From positions 51,403-115,402 of the forward strand of contig JAKAVQ010000004.1 of NCBI GenBank assembly GCA_021817245.1: a stretch of DNA of 64,000 bases, given 5' to 3'. Source of the DNA: Thermoplasmata archaeon. GTDB taxonomy: Archaea > Thermoplasmatota > Thermoplasmata > Lutacidiplasmatales > UBA184. The position numbers were made by a program, and so were the translations under genes. The notes beneath the pieces were generated by a model. That model was not told the origin of the DNA. It saw only the letters and a program-made list of their open reading frames with translations, and did not search any database. Positions 9,578 to 19,400 of the stretch are shown piece after piece. Position 1 is the stretch's first letter. Each line of letters opens with the position of its first letter.

Positions 9578-9591
9578 GGAAAGGTAGACGG

Positions 9592-9771
9592 ATGGTCGAC
9601 CTGCAGTTCGCGGCGATCGTGGTCGGGCTCGCGACCCTCGCGGTCCTTCTGCCGCTCGCCGTCTCCCCCCGGCCGTTCCGGCCCATCGTCGCCGAGATCC
9701 TCGGGTTCGTCGGGGCCGGGCTCTTCCTCACCGACATCGTCCTGATCTGGGAGCTCATCGCTCGCGTCTGA
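9592..9771 (+). CDS. Small two-helix membrane protein
   Basis: A 59-residue ORF below the track cutoff. It starts at ATG 9592 with a good purine-rich ribosome-binding site (TGAGGAAAGG) 14 nt after the DUF1616 stop. The sequence begins MVDLQFAAIVVGLATLAVLL and has a second helix (IVAEILGFVGAGLFLTDIVLIW). Codon use is typical of the region (GC-rich third positions). Its role is unknown; tight coupling suggests it is a partner subunit of the DUF1616 protein. Confidence 0.6.
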   Translation: MVDLQFAAIVVGLATLAVLLPLAVSPRPFRPIVAEILGFVGAGLFLTDIVLIWELIARV

Positions 9772-9781
9772 GCGCGGGTCC

Positions 9782-11722
9782 TCAGGGACCCACCGGCGGT
9801 ACGTGGACGACCTCGTAGATCGTGAAGAGTGAGTTCTGGTAGAGGACCGCGAAGTCGCCGGGGTCGTTGTACTTGTCGATGTTCGCGGCCGGAATGGCGC
9901 CCTTGGGCTGGTCGTTGGCCGGCCCGAAGAACATCGGCGGCGAGTAATGGATCGTCATCAGCACATCGGTCACGATATACTCCCCCGGGAAGAGCCGGGC
10001 AACGAGACCGCTCGTGAACGTGGCGTTCTCGAACGCCGGATACGCGTCCCAGACGATCTCAAAGTGCCCGAACCCTCCGAGGACGGTGTACGTGAGATAG
10101 TCCCCCCAAACGGGACGGTTATGGTTCAAGTGGGCGCTCGCCCAGAGCGCGGTGGCGTAGGCCGTCCGGTTGACGATGAGCGCCGAACTGACCTGGACCT
10201 GGCCGGGGGACTTCGCGAACTGGTCGCGCGTGCTGAGGGGAACCAGGGATCCGCCCCCGACGATCAGGAGCACCACGATCGCCGCCACGACAACCCGGGC
10301 CGTCGCTCGTCGGGGTCGGGGAGCTCGCGGACGGCTCGGGGAGGGCACCGTGGCCCGCTCCGGCCGGGGCCGGGCCTCTGCCAACGCCAGACGGTGCGTG
10401 ATCCACCACGCCACCGCCGGCGCGAAGAAGACGCCCGCGAACTCGAAGACCCGTAGCGCGAGGAAGTTGAATCCGGTCGAGGCAAACGGGATCGCGACGG
10501 CGCCGACGAGCAGCGACGCGAGGATCCCGAAGGTGACGAACGCGTAACGCTCGACCCGGAAGACCTCGAAGAGGGCGATGAGGGAGAGGACCACGAGCAA
10601 CAGGATCGCAAGACCGATCCATCCGAGCTCGTACAGCGGGAACGACTGGCCGGGAGCGACGGCCGCGCCGGCCGCCCGCGCCGCCGGGTGCGTAAGCGCC
10701 GTGAGGTGGCCGGTCAGGATCACCCACTGCCCTTGGATCACCGGCAGGGTCACCGCCGCGACCCAGACCAGCGCGAACGCGACCGCCACTCCCATCGTCG
10801 AGAACATCCTCGCGTTCGGGTAGGGGTCGCGGCGGAGCAGGATCCACGGCAGGATCGCTAGGCCGATCAGGAACCCGAGGAGGACGTAGGTCGAGACGTG
10901 GTGGCTGATCACGACCATGATCGACGCGGCCACGACCATCGCGCGGAGGAACGTCGCGCCCCGCGCGGCCGTGGAGGTCGCGAGAAAGCCCAGCCCGACC
11001 ACTGCCAGGATGAACCAGACGGTGGCGAAGTCCTGTTGCGTCGGGATGTTCATCTCGACCGAGGGGAGCGTGAGATAGAGGAGCGCGGCGAGCGGCGCGC
11101 TCCGGGGGCCGAAGAACCGTGCGGCGAGCGAATAGATCGCGAGCGGGATCACGAGCAGCCGAAGGAGGTCGACCGACCAGTTGAACGTCCCGAGGGGGGG
11201 AAGCGTCGTGAGCGCGGCCACCTCCGCGTTGAAGATCGCGGCGCCCGGGTAGTAACTGTAGGTCTTCGCCTGGGCCGTGACCCCGAGGAGCGGCCTCCAG
11301 GTACCAGTATTGAGGAGGGCCTGGGAGAACTGGAAGACGTAGGTCGGGTCGTGACTGAACGGGAGGCCGTACGGCGCGAAGATCGGGTACAGGAATACGA
11401 TGACGAGGATCGGAGCGATCAGGTAGGGCACCGGAACCCGCCGAAGGGCGGAAACGTAGAACGGCGCCGCCGCGAGGGCCACGAAGAAGACGAAGAGCAT
11501 GCGGGTCGGCAGGCCGTGAAAGCTGTCGGTGACGTGGTGGAACTTGAACTCGTACAGCAGTAGGGCGACGCCGACGAGCCCGAGCAGACTCACGAAGAGC
11601 GCGAGCAGCGCGGCGCGCGGACTCGTCCGGTACGAGGTGACCTCAAGGCCCTGTGTCCCCGGAGTGAGTGCGCTCGGAGCCGTGGAGGGTCCGAGCGGCG
11701 GCGGTGAATGCGCCCCGTTCAC
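9782..11722 (-). CDS. Polytopic membrane protein, GT-C-like glycosyltransferase/oligosaccharide-related
   Basis: Of the 756-residue track ORF, I place the start at GTG 11722, the first start codon downstream of the TATA box at 11896-11907; this leaves 646 residues. The part upstream of the GTG overlaps the promoter and is not protein-like. The protein has 12 or more membrane helices beginning at ALLALFVSLLGLVGVALLLYE. A long extracytoplasmic loop (SHDPTYVFQFSQALLNTGTW ... KTYSYYPGAAIFNAEV) resembles first-loop regions of GT-C fold transferases. It ends with a soluble C-terminal domain (RPVWGDYLTYTVLGGFGHFE ... FTIYEVVHV). It is likely to be a polyprenyl-phosphate-dependent glycosyltransferase or related surface-glycan protein; I cannot assign a substrate. 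The 3' end converges with the small membrane gene, 10 nt apart. Confidence 0.65.
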   Translation of the reverse strand: MNGAHSPPPLGPSTAPSALTPGTQGLEVTSYRTSPRAALLALFVSLLGLVGVALLLYEFKFHHVTDSFHGLPTRMLFVFFVALAAAPFYVSALRRVPVPYLIAPILVIVFLYPIFAPYGLPFSHDPTYVFQFSQALLNTGTWRPLLGVTAQAKTYSYYPGAAIFNAEVAALTTLPPLGTFNWSVDLLRLLVIPLAIYSLAARFFGPRSAPLAALLYLTLPSVEMNIPTQQDFATVWFILAVVGLGFLATSTAARGATFLRAMVVAASIMVVISHHVSTYVLLGFLIGLAILPWILLRRDPYPNARMFSTMGVAVAFALVWVAAVTLPVIQGQWVILTGHLTALTHPAARAAGAAVAPGQSFPLYELGWIGLAILLLVVLSLIALFEVFRVERYAFVTFGILASLLVGAVAIPFASTGFNFLALRVFEFAGVFFAPAVAWWITHRLALAEARPRPERATVPSPSRPRAPRPRRATARVVVAAIVVLLIVGGGSLVPLSTRDQFAKSPGQVQVSSALIVNRTAYATALWASAHLNHNRPVWGDYLTYTVLGGFGHFEIVWDAYPAFENATFTSGLVARLFPGEYIVTDVLMTIHYSPPMFFGPANDQPKGAIPAANIDKYNDPGDFAVLYQNSLFTIYEVVHVPPVGP

Positions 11723-12131
11723 AGAGGCTCTCCGGACCCCGACGCAGGTCGCTGCCGACCGCGCCGAGTCACGCCGAGCCCGGTGGGGGAGCGCGGCGGA
11801 CGGCGGACCGACATGGCGAGTTCGGATTGGAACCTCGATCCGCCGGAGCCGTCCCTCGTGGGGTGCATGGACAGCCGCTCGACGGGGGAGCGCAGGATAA
11901 AGATAACCGGCGAGAGACCACTGGCGCGCTAGCACGACGCACTCGGTCCGGCGAGGGTCGCGGCGCGGCGGGGCCAGCGGACCCTTCGCGACCGACAAGC
12001 GACCCGGTCTCAGTATCGTCCGGAAACTGATCGGGAACCCGACTCTGCCCACCCGGGACGGAAACGACGTCCTGTCCCGAGAGGGGGGACCAAACTACAT
12101 ATACAAGTGCCCGGCCGGTTGGACGATTACC
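11723..12131. promoter_or_regulatory. Divergent promoter region with two TATA boxes
   Basis: This 409-nt gap lies between the GT-C-like gene (left) and GH-like copy 2 (right). Minus-strand box TTATCTTTATCC (11896-11907) would give a leader of about 150 nt for the left gene. Plus-strand box ACATATACAA (12097-12106) fits the GTG at 12132 as a near-leaderless start. I see no further gene in it. Confidence 0.6.
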
Positions 12132-13601
12132 GTGCGCGAACTGAGATTTCGTACGCGCCGGTGGCCCGCCTATCTTCGGTTGCGGATCCGCCGTACGCTG
12201 ACGGTCGCCGGTCTTTGCCTGTTGATGCTATCGTTCGCATGGCTCACCGGCCCTCTCGGCCATGCATCCGCCGTCTCGCCCACCGGGAGCGCCGTGACGC
12301 TCGCGACCACCACGAGCTCCGCCAGCGTTACGGTCGGGGCGTTCTCGACCGCCACGCCCGTCCCGAGCTCCTTCTGGGGCGTGGATGTCGCAGCTCTCCA
12401 GCGCTTCTCGTCCACGGATGCCGGCTATGTGGCGAAGACCCCAGCGACCTTCATCCGGTATCCCGGAGGAGTACTGGGCGAGGAGTTGAACTACACCTCC
12501 GGCGTGGTGACCGCCAGCAACGGCGCCCAGTCGAAGGTCCCCACGACGGTCGCAGAGTTCGTCGCGTCCTGCAAGCTGATCCACTGTCAGGCGATCTTCC
12601 AACTACCCGCCGAGATCAACTCGCCCTCGACCGCGGCCTACTTCGCGAGCTACGTAGTTCACCAGCTGACGTACCAGCCGGCGTACTGGGAGATCGGCAA
12701 TGCGCCGAGCGGCTACAAGCACTTCGGCCAGCCGTGGAGCAAGTGGTCGCAGGGAGACACGGGCAACGTGACGCCCCAGCCGTTCGCGAACCTGGTCCAC
12801 ACGTACATCGCGGCGATCCTGCGGGTCGATCCCGCCGGGCACTTCATCGCCCTCGGGGCGGGGGAGGCCGGCAACAACTACGCGAAGGCGTGGGTCGTCT
12901 CCCTCGTGAAGACGGACGGGGCGCAGCTCTCGGGAATCTCCGTCCACTCCTACATCCTGGGCGGGCCGAGGCACCCCAGCGCGAACCAGCTGCTTGCGAA
13001 CCTTCGCGGATTCTACGCGCTGCCGGCGCAGTACACGGCCGACGCGGGCTACATCCATCAGGCCTGCGGCTGCGGCCGAATCGGCGTCTTCGTCACGGAG
13101 ATCAACGCCGCCGAGGTCGGCTCGTACACCACGCTGCTGCCGACGTTCGCCGGGACCCTGTATCTTGCGGCGGAGGTCACGCAAGGACTTGCGCTCCGCA
13201 CGCCGAACCTGGACTGGTTCAGCTATGACTCGTCGTACCCGGGCGCGTGGTCCCAAAGCCCGGGCCACTTCCAGATGCAGTACTATCTCTTCGCCGATCT
13301 CGCGACCCACTTCGAATCGAAGTATCTGCCGTCAAAGGTGGTCGGGCCCACGACCTTCTATGCCGTGGTGACGTACGGCGTGAAGGGACTCGCCGTCTTC
13401 CTCGTGAATACGAACACCTCGGGCTCGCTGACCGTCAACCTCAGTCACGCCGGGATCAAATCCGGTGCGGCCGTGACCGACTTTTCGTGGAACGGAAATA
13501 CCCTCCAACCGAGCTCCTCGAACGCCGCGATGAAGAGTACGGTCACGATCGGACCGGAGAGCATCTTGCTGATCGTCGCCCCACCGACGTCGGTGGTCTA
13601 G
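12132..13601 (+). CDS. Exported glycoside-hydrolase-like protein, copy 2 of 3
   Basis: The complete copy, 489 residues, with GTG start at 12132 placed by the TATA box 32 nt upstream. It has a basic N-terminus and a signal/anchor helix (TLTVAGLCLLMLSFAWL). The barrel-like domain runs from about residue 75 (SSFWGVDVAALQRFS, FIRYPGGVLGEELNYTSG) through PAYWEIGNAPSG and ISVHSYILGG to IGVFVTEINAAEVG and LDWFSYDSSYPGAW. A beta domain closes it (TFYAVVTYGVKGLAVFLVNT ... IGPESILLIVAPP), as in GH39/51/79 enzymes with a C-terminal beta-sandwich. The acid/base position of GNE is Ala (GNA). The nucleophile-like Glu in VTEIN is present. It probably acts outside the cell on a glycan, or binds one. Neighbouring surface proteins suggest an envelope or scavenging role (inference). 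Confidence 0.85.
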   Translation: MRELRFRTRRWPAYLRLRIRRTLTVAGLCLLMLSFAWLTGPLGHASAVSPTGSAVTLATTTSSASVTVGAFSTATPVPSSFWGVDVAALQRFSSTDAGYVAKTPATFIRYPGGVLGEELNYTSGVVTASNGAQSKVPTTVAEFVASCKLIHCQAIFQLPAEINSPSTAAYFASYVVHQLTYQPAYWEIGNAPSGYKHFGQPWSKWSQGDTGNVTPQPFANLVHTYIAAILRVDPAGHFIALGAGEAGNNYAKAWVVSLVKTDGAQLSGISVHSYILGGPRHPSANQLLANLRGFYALPAQYTADAGYIHQACGCGRIGVFVTEINAAEVGSYTTLLPTFAGTLYLAAEVTQGLALRTPNLDWFSYDSSYPGAWSQSPGHFQMQYYLFADLATHFESKYLPSKVVGPTTFYAVVTYGVKGLAVFLVNTNTSGSLTVNLSHAGIKSGAAVTDFSWNGNTLQPSSSNAAMKSTVTIGPESILLIVAPPTSVV

Positions 13602-13764
13602 GCGCCCGGTCCTCCCCCGATCCCGTCGACCCCGGCGCGCGATCGCCCCGCGAGTACCCGGGGGGGACGGGGGTCTACCGAGGGTCACTCGGGTGTCGGA
13701 CAAACGGGAACGCGGGGGCCGGAACGCTCACACGAATTCAAAAACCGCGACACGATGGACTAAG

Positions 13765-13774
13765 GTACATATAC
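13765..13774 (+). promoter_or_regulatory. TATA box for surface phosphoesterase
   Basis: TACATATACC is the same core as the box before GH-like copy 2. Predicted start near 13797, giving a leader of about 80 nt to ATG 13880. Confidence 0.5.
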
Positions 13775-13879
13775 CCTACTCGCCAGTGGAAATTCACAAG
13801 GCGCTTCTGGCGATTTCCCCCCTTCGAGGACGCTCGGCGGCCCTCGGGGGAGGGGGGAGTTGCCTGGCAGTCGGTGTGC

Positions 13880-16384
13880 ATGAACTCCCCGCTCTGGATC
13901 CCCCGAAGAACCGCCGCCCGTGCGGCGACGTGGGTGCTCGTCGTATTCGCGATCGCGGCATTGGTCGGTACGATCGGCGTTTCGACCGCGCCCGGCCTGG
14001 GGTCGGCGTCGGTCCTCCCGGCCCCAACGCTCTCGCCCGCCGCGACGGGCTTCCCCACGCCGATCCAGCACGTGATCACGATCTTCATGGAGAACAAGGA
14101 GCGCTCGACGGTGCTCAACCAAGGGCCGTTCCAGGTCTCGCTGCAGAACCAGTACGCGTACTCCTCGACGTACTATGCGCCGTGCCACCACTCGGCGCCC
14201 GAGTATCTCGCCGCAACGTCAGGACAGACGCTCCAATGCGGCAGCGACGCGTTGAACAGCTACTCGGTCAACAACATCGGTAACATGCTCGATACGGCCG
14301 GGATCCCCTGGAAGTCGTACCAGGAGTCGATGCCGACCCCGTGCGACAAGTCGAACTCGGGCAACTACGCCTACCGCCACAACCCGTTCATCTACTATAG
14401 TGACCTCGGGAGCAACTGCGCGGCGAACGACGTTCCGTTCACCAACTGGAATCCGAACGCGACGAGCCAGCCCGCCTACATCTGGGTGACGCCGAACGTT
14501 CTCGACGATGCGCACAACACCAACACCTCCTACGGCGACGCCTGGCTCAAGGTCTTCTTCGACGGAGGGTCGTACACCTCCTCGTCCGACCTGCACGGCT
14601 GGAAGGGCATTCTCAACGAGCCCTGGTTCAGTTCCACCGTCGTCTTTGTCACCTATGACGAAGGGTCGACCTCGGCCGGCTACTCGGTCCCCGGGGTGTC
14701 GAACAGCTACTGCACCAACGGACTCTCGGTCTGCGGCGGGAACATCTATTTCTCGGCGGTGAGCCCGTACTCGAGCGGCGTCGGCCTGGTTTCGGGGGAC
14801 GCGACGCACTACAACCTCCTCGCGACGGAAGAGTGGCTCCTCGGCCTCCCCTGCACCGGCGGCGGCCTCGACTGCAACTCCGGTTTCCCCGCGATGACGG
14901 GGCTGTTCCACTTCACGAGCACGGGCTCGTCGAGCTTCTCGGTGGGGGGGAGCGTCGTGGATCCGAACGGGACCGGTCTTTCGGCCGCGACCGTCTACGC
15001 GAACGGTTCGACGGACTCGACCGCGAAGACGGGAAGCACCGGCAGCTTTTCCTTCACGCTCGCGAACGGCACCTACGCGATCACCGCCACCGACCCCGGA
15101 TATCAGGGGGGCTATGCGAACGTCACCGTGCGCGGAGCGAACATCACCGGCCTCACGGTCACGTTGACGCCCCTCAACTCGTCCGGGTCCACGTTCTCGG
15201 TCGGCGGCACCGTCAGCGATAGCTCGAACGGGACGGGCCTTTCCCGCGCAGCGGTCTACGCGAACGGGAGCTCCTCCTCGATCTCCACGACCAGCGGTAC
15301 CGGCGGCGCGTTCGGGTTCCATCTTCGGAACGGCACCTACCGGATCACCGCCACCGCCGCCGGCTACCTGTCGGCCGCGACGAACGTCACCGTGCACGGG
15401 GCGGCCGTTTCAGGGCTAGTCCTTGCGCTCGCGCCGAGCGGCGGACCGTCGTCCAACTACACGGTCGAGGGCCGGGTCACGAGCGCGGTCAACGGCGCCA
15501 ACGTTTCGGGTGCGACCGTCTACGCGAACACGAGCTCGACCTCGATCTCCTCCACATCGGCAGCGAACGGGACGTACCTACTGGCGTTGCCCAACGGCAA
15601 CTATTCATTGACCGCGATCGCCGCCGGGTTCCTCCCCTCGAGCCGCAACCTCACCGTCGCCGGTGGTCCGCAATCCGGGGTCGACCTCGCACTTCCGCCC
15701 GCGGCGGTCGGATCCGGGGCGTACACCCTATCGGGGACGGTGACGAACGGGACGAGCGGCCTTCCGGTTCCCGGGGTGACGGTGTACGCGAACGCCAGCG
15801 GCACCTCTCAGGTCACGGCGGCCGCGGCCAACGGCACGTTCGGATTCCTGGTAGCGAACGGGTCATACGAGCTCACGGCGACCGGAGCAGGCTACGTTCC
15901 CTCCTCGATCAACGTCTCCGTCGCCGGAGCGAACCTCGAGGGCGTCAACCTCTCGCTCGCCCCGAACGGGACCCTTCCCACGGACGGTGTTGTGACCAAC
16001 GCGGTGGACGGAACACCGGTGGGCAACGCGACGCTGACGTTCGAGAATGGGACGACGGTGGTCCAAGTCCGCACTAACGGAACGGGGGGCTACGCGGTTC
16101 AGCTCCCGCCCGGCGACTACCTGGTGTCGGTCCAGGCCACGGGATTCTCGGTGACCACCTCGCTCGTCTCCATGCACGCGCGAGCGGGGGCCGACTACAA
16201 CTTCGCTCTCGCCCCTGCCCTCTCGGCGGGACCGGGGAACGGTGGAGGATCGATGCTGCCCGTCGGTGCCGTACTCGTGGTGGCGATCGTGGCGGGGATC
16301 GCGGGCGTGCTCGCCCCCGGAATCCTCCGCCGCGGGTTCTTCCACCGCGGGCTCTTCCGTCGCCGCCCGCCGCGATCTCGGTAG
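13880..16384 (+). CDS. Surface-anchored phosphoesterase (PF04185-like) with five carboxypeptidase-regulatory-like repeats
   Basis: An 834-residue protein. ATG 13880 is chosen; a GTG lies two codons earlier, and the track start upstream is not protein-like. A signal helix (ATWVLVVFAIAALVGTIGVS) precedes a phosphoesterase domain (about residues 55-345): HVITIFMENKERSTVL, CHHSAPEYLAATSG, VLDDAHNTNTSYGDAWL and VFVTYDEGS, the last three matching metal/catalytic segments of the phospholipase C/acid-phosphatase family. Paired Cys suggest disulfides outside the cell. Five repeats of about 85 residues follow (SVGGSVVDPNGTGLSAATVY ... GTYAITATDPGY), matching the CarboxypepD_reg beta-sandwich and rich in N-x-S/T. 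A C-terminal helix (VGAVLVVAIVAGIAGVL) and an Arg-rich tail anchor it. It probably hydrolyses extracellular phosphoesters; substrate unknown. Confidence 0.83.
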   Translation: MNSPLWIPRRTAARAATWVLVVFAIAALVGTIGVSTAPGLGSASVLPAPTLSPAATGFPTPIQHVITIFMENKERSTVLNQGPFQVSLQNQYAYSSTYYAPCHHSAPEYLAATSGQTLQCGSDALNSYSVNNIGNMLDTAGIPWKSYQESMPTPCDKSNSGNYAYRHNPFIYYSDLGSNCAANDVPFTNWNPNATSQPAYIWVTPNVLDDAHNTNTSYGDAWLKVFFDGGSYTSSSDLHGWKGILNEPWFSSTVVFVTYDEGSTSAGYSVPGVSNSYCTNGLSVCGGNIYFSAVSPYSSGVGLVSGDATHYNLLATEEWLLGLPCTGGGLDCNSGFPAMTGLFHFTSTGSSSFSVGGSVVDPNGTGLSAATVYANGSTDSTAKTGSTGSFSFTLANGTYAITATDPGYQGGYANVTVRGANITGLTVTLTPLNSSGSTFSVGGTVSDSSNGTGLSRAAVYANGSSSSISTTSGTGGAFGFHLRNGTYRITATAAGYLSAATNVTVHGAAVSGLVLALAPSGGPSSNYTVEGRVTSAVNGANVSGATVYANTSSTSISSTSAANGTYLLALPNGNYSLTAIAAGFLPSSRNLTVAGGPQSGVDLALPPAAVGSGAYTLSGTVTNGTSGLPVPGVTVYANASGTSQVTAAAANGTFGFLVANGSYELTATGAGYVPSSINVSVAGANLEGVNLSLAPNGTLPTDGVVTNAVDGTPVGNATLTFENGTTVVQVRTNGTGGYAVQLPPGDYLVSVQATGFSVTTSLVSMHARAGADYNFALAPALSAGPGNGGGSMLPVGAVLVVAIVAGIAGVLAPGILRRGFFHRGLFRRRPPRSR

Positions 16385-16422
16385 CACGGGGGCCCCGCCG
16401 TACGTCCGGTTTCGGGCGCAGG

Positions 16423-16430
16423 TTCATAAA
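16423..16430 (+). promoter_or_regulatory. TATA box for Kelch/PKD protein
   Basis: TTCATAAA lies 37 nt before ATG 16464, in the short gap after the phosphoesterase gene. It indicates separate transcription of the Kelch gene and helps choose ATG 16464. Confidence 0.5.
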
Positions 16431-16463
16431 GGAGTGAAAACCAGCTTGGACACAGAGGACGCG

Positions 16464-19400
16464 ATGCGACGGGAGATGGCCCTCGGGAGCTCGCCACCGG
16501 TGAACGTTCGGAAGGACTCCTCTTCCGGTGCCCGACGGGTCTGGGGCGCCGACACGGCGCCCTCCCGGGTCCTCCTCGCCCTGGCGGTCGCGATCACCGT
16601 CGGGATGCTCCTTGCCGGGCTATCCCCGGTCCTCTTCGCACCGTCGTCGACTCCGGGCACCTCCCCCGCCGCTTCGACCCAGCTTGCGGCCGCGGCGGCG
16701 TCGCTCGCGTCGGGGGCCGGGCCCGCGGGCGGCCAACCGACCGCGTGCGCGACGACCGGAAGCGGGAGCGCCGCCTGCTCGCCGACCTCGACCTCCGCGA
16801 TCCCGGCGGTGCTGCCGATCGTGAACACGACCGGAGGGCGCTGGGTGCCGGTGAACTACTCGCGCGCCTACACCTCGCTCGCGTACGACGCCCGCAACGG
16901 CTACGTTCTCGCCTTCGGCGGCCTCGGCCCGACCGGCCCGCTCGGAGACACGTGGAAGTACCAGCACGGCAACTGGACGATCCTCCTGACCGCCACTGCG
17001 CCTTCGCCCCGATGGGGAGCCGCGATGACGTACGACGACTCGATCGCGAGCGTCGTCCTCTTCGGAGGGGAGAATGGCACCACCTACTTCAACGACACGT
17101 GGGAGTTCGAGGGAGGAATCTGGACGAACGTCACGACCGCCCACTCGCCGAGCCCCCGTGCCTTCGCCGGGCTCGCGTTCGACGCGAACACTTCCGACAA
17201 CTACACCGTCCTCTTTGGGGGCAACGACGCCTCCACGGTCTTCGGTGACACCTGGGTCTTCCACGGCCAGAACCACACGTGGAGCCAGCTCGCGCCCATC
17301 GCGGCCCCGGCCGCGGTGACCGGCGCGAGCTTCGTGTTCGACCGGCACATCGGCTACGCGGTCCTGTTCGGTGGACTTCTGCCGAACGGCACGTACTCCT
17401 CCGCGACGTGGGAGTACCTCAACGGGGTCTGGACCCAGCCCGTGGAACTGATCAGTCCCCCCGCCCGCGCGTTCGCCGGCATGACGTACGACCGGGCGAG
17501 CAACGTCCTGGCGCTCGTGCTCTTCGGAGGCAACTCGAGCCTAGGTTACCTCGGCGATACCTGGGAGTTCGTGGGTCAGAGCTGGGTCGAGATCTCGCCG
17601 GGCACACCCGGACTCGGCGCCCGCGCGGGCGCGTCGATCACGTTCGACGGTCTGCACCCCGGCGACTTCTATACCGTCCTCTGGGGCGGGTTCAGCGGAA
17701 CCTCCACCTTCTACTCCGACACTTGGAACTTCACCGGCACCGCATGGAGCGAAGTCACCCCGGGCGGTCACCCGACGGCCCTCAGCGGTGCCAGCCTCGT
17801 GGACCTTCCGAACGCCGGCTACACCGTCCTCTTCGGCGGGCTCGGCCCGCTCGGGCCGACGAACGCGACGTGGCTCGAGCGCGGTGGGTCGTGGACGCTC
17901 CTCTGCGGCGCCTGCGGCCCCTCTCCGCGGTACAACGCGGCCGCCAGCTACGATCGTAAGCTCGGCGCCGTGGTCCTGTTCGGAGGCACGGCCGGCGGAT
18001 CGACGTACTTCAACGACACCTGGGAGTTTGTCGCGGGCCACTGGCTCAACGTCACCGGGGGCGCCGCCCCCTCGGCCCGGGACCTGGCCGCGTTCGCGTA
18101 CTACACGACCCCGCTCAACGTCTCGGTCCTCTTCGGGGGGTACAACGGTGCGACCTACCTCAACGATACCTGGGAGTTCAGTGCCGCCGGTTGGAGCGAG
18201 GTCCCGGTCGCCGGCCCGCACTTTCCGCCGGCCACACGCGCCGACGCCGCGATGACCGACGACGGTCCGGACGGGTACATGCTCCTCTTCGGAGGGTACA
18301 ACGGCGGCACGCTCTTCAACGACACGTGGATCTTCCGGGGCGCCCTGGGGGAGTGGTTCCCGTTGACCCCGGTCCAGCACCCCTCCGCCCGCTACGGGGC
18401 GCGCATGGTCTTTGACCCCTACAACGGGTACGTCGTCTTCACCGGCGGTGCCAACCACACCGCCATCTTCAACGACACTTGGGAATTCCGGGGCGGCAAC
18501 TGGACCCAGTTCCTTGCCCCGAGCCCGCCGCCCGCCCGGAGCGACGCGGCGATGGCATTCGACCGGGCCGACAAGTTCCTGGTGGTCTTCGGGGGCTCGG
18601 GACCGGGCGGGATTCCCTACTCCGACACGTGGCTGTGGGTCGCGTTCAGCGCCCAGGCCACGGCGACCCCCAATCCGACCGATGTCGGAATCCCGGTGGC
18701 GTTCGGTGTCTCGGCGGTGGCGGGGGTGGAGCCGTATACCTACGCGTGGTCGTTCGGCGACGGTCAGTCGACGACCTCTCCGACGCCGTACCACACCTAC
18801 ACGGCCCCCGGTAGCTACAACGCGTCGGTCACGGTGACCGATTCCCACGCCGGGACGCCGGACGTGACGGTCGCGAACGTCACGGTCGTCGTCAACCCAA
18901 CCCTCTTGGCGAGGGCGTCGGCCTCTCCGACGGTCGCGGTCCAGTCCCAGCCGGTCGCCTTCACGGTGACGACGACCGGAGGAACGCCGCCGTTCACCTA
19001 CGCGTGGAACTTCGGAGACGGTGCGGGAGCGTCGGTCCAGAGCCCCGCGCACGCCTACGCCGCGGTGGGAACGTACACGGCGAGCGTGGTCGTGAACGAT
19101 TCGGCGGGCAATTCCGTGAGCAGCTCGATCGCGGTCGACGTGACCACCTCGGGCCTGACCGCAACGGTGTCCGTGCTGCCCAACGTCACGGACGTTGGAG
19201 TACCGGTCGCGTTCCACTCCGTCCCGACGGGAGGCACGGCACCGTACACGTACGCCTGGTTGTTTGGGGACGGCCAGAAGAGCTCCACGCAGAACACCAC
19301 GCATGCCTACGCGACGGCCGGCACCTTCCACGTGGTGTACTGGGCCAACGACAGCGTGGGGCAAAGCTACTCGGCGTCGCTCTCGGTGACGGTCGCTCCG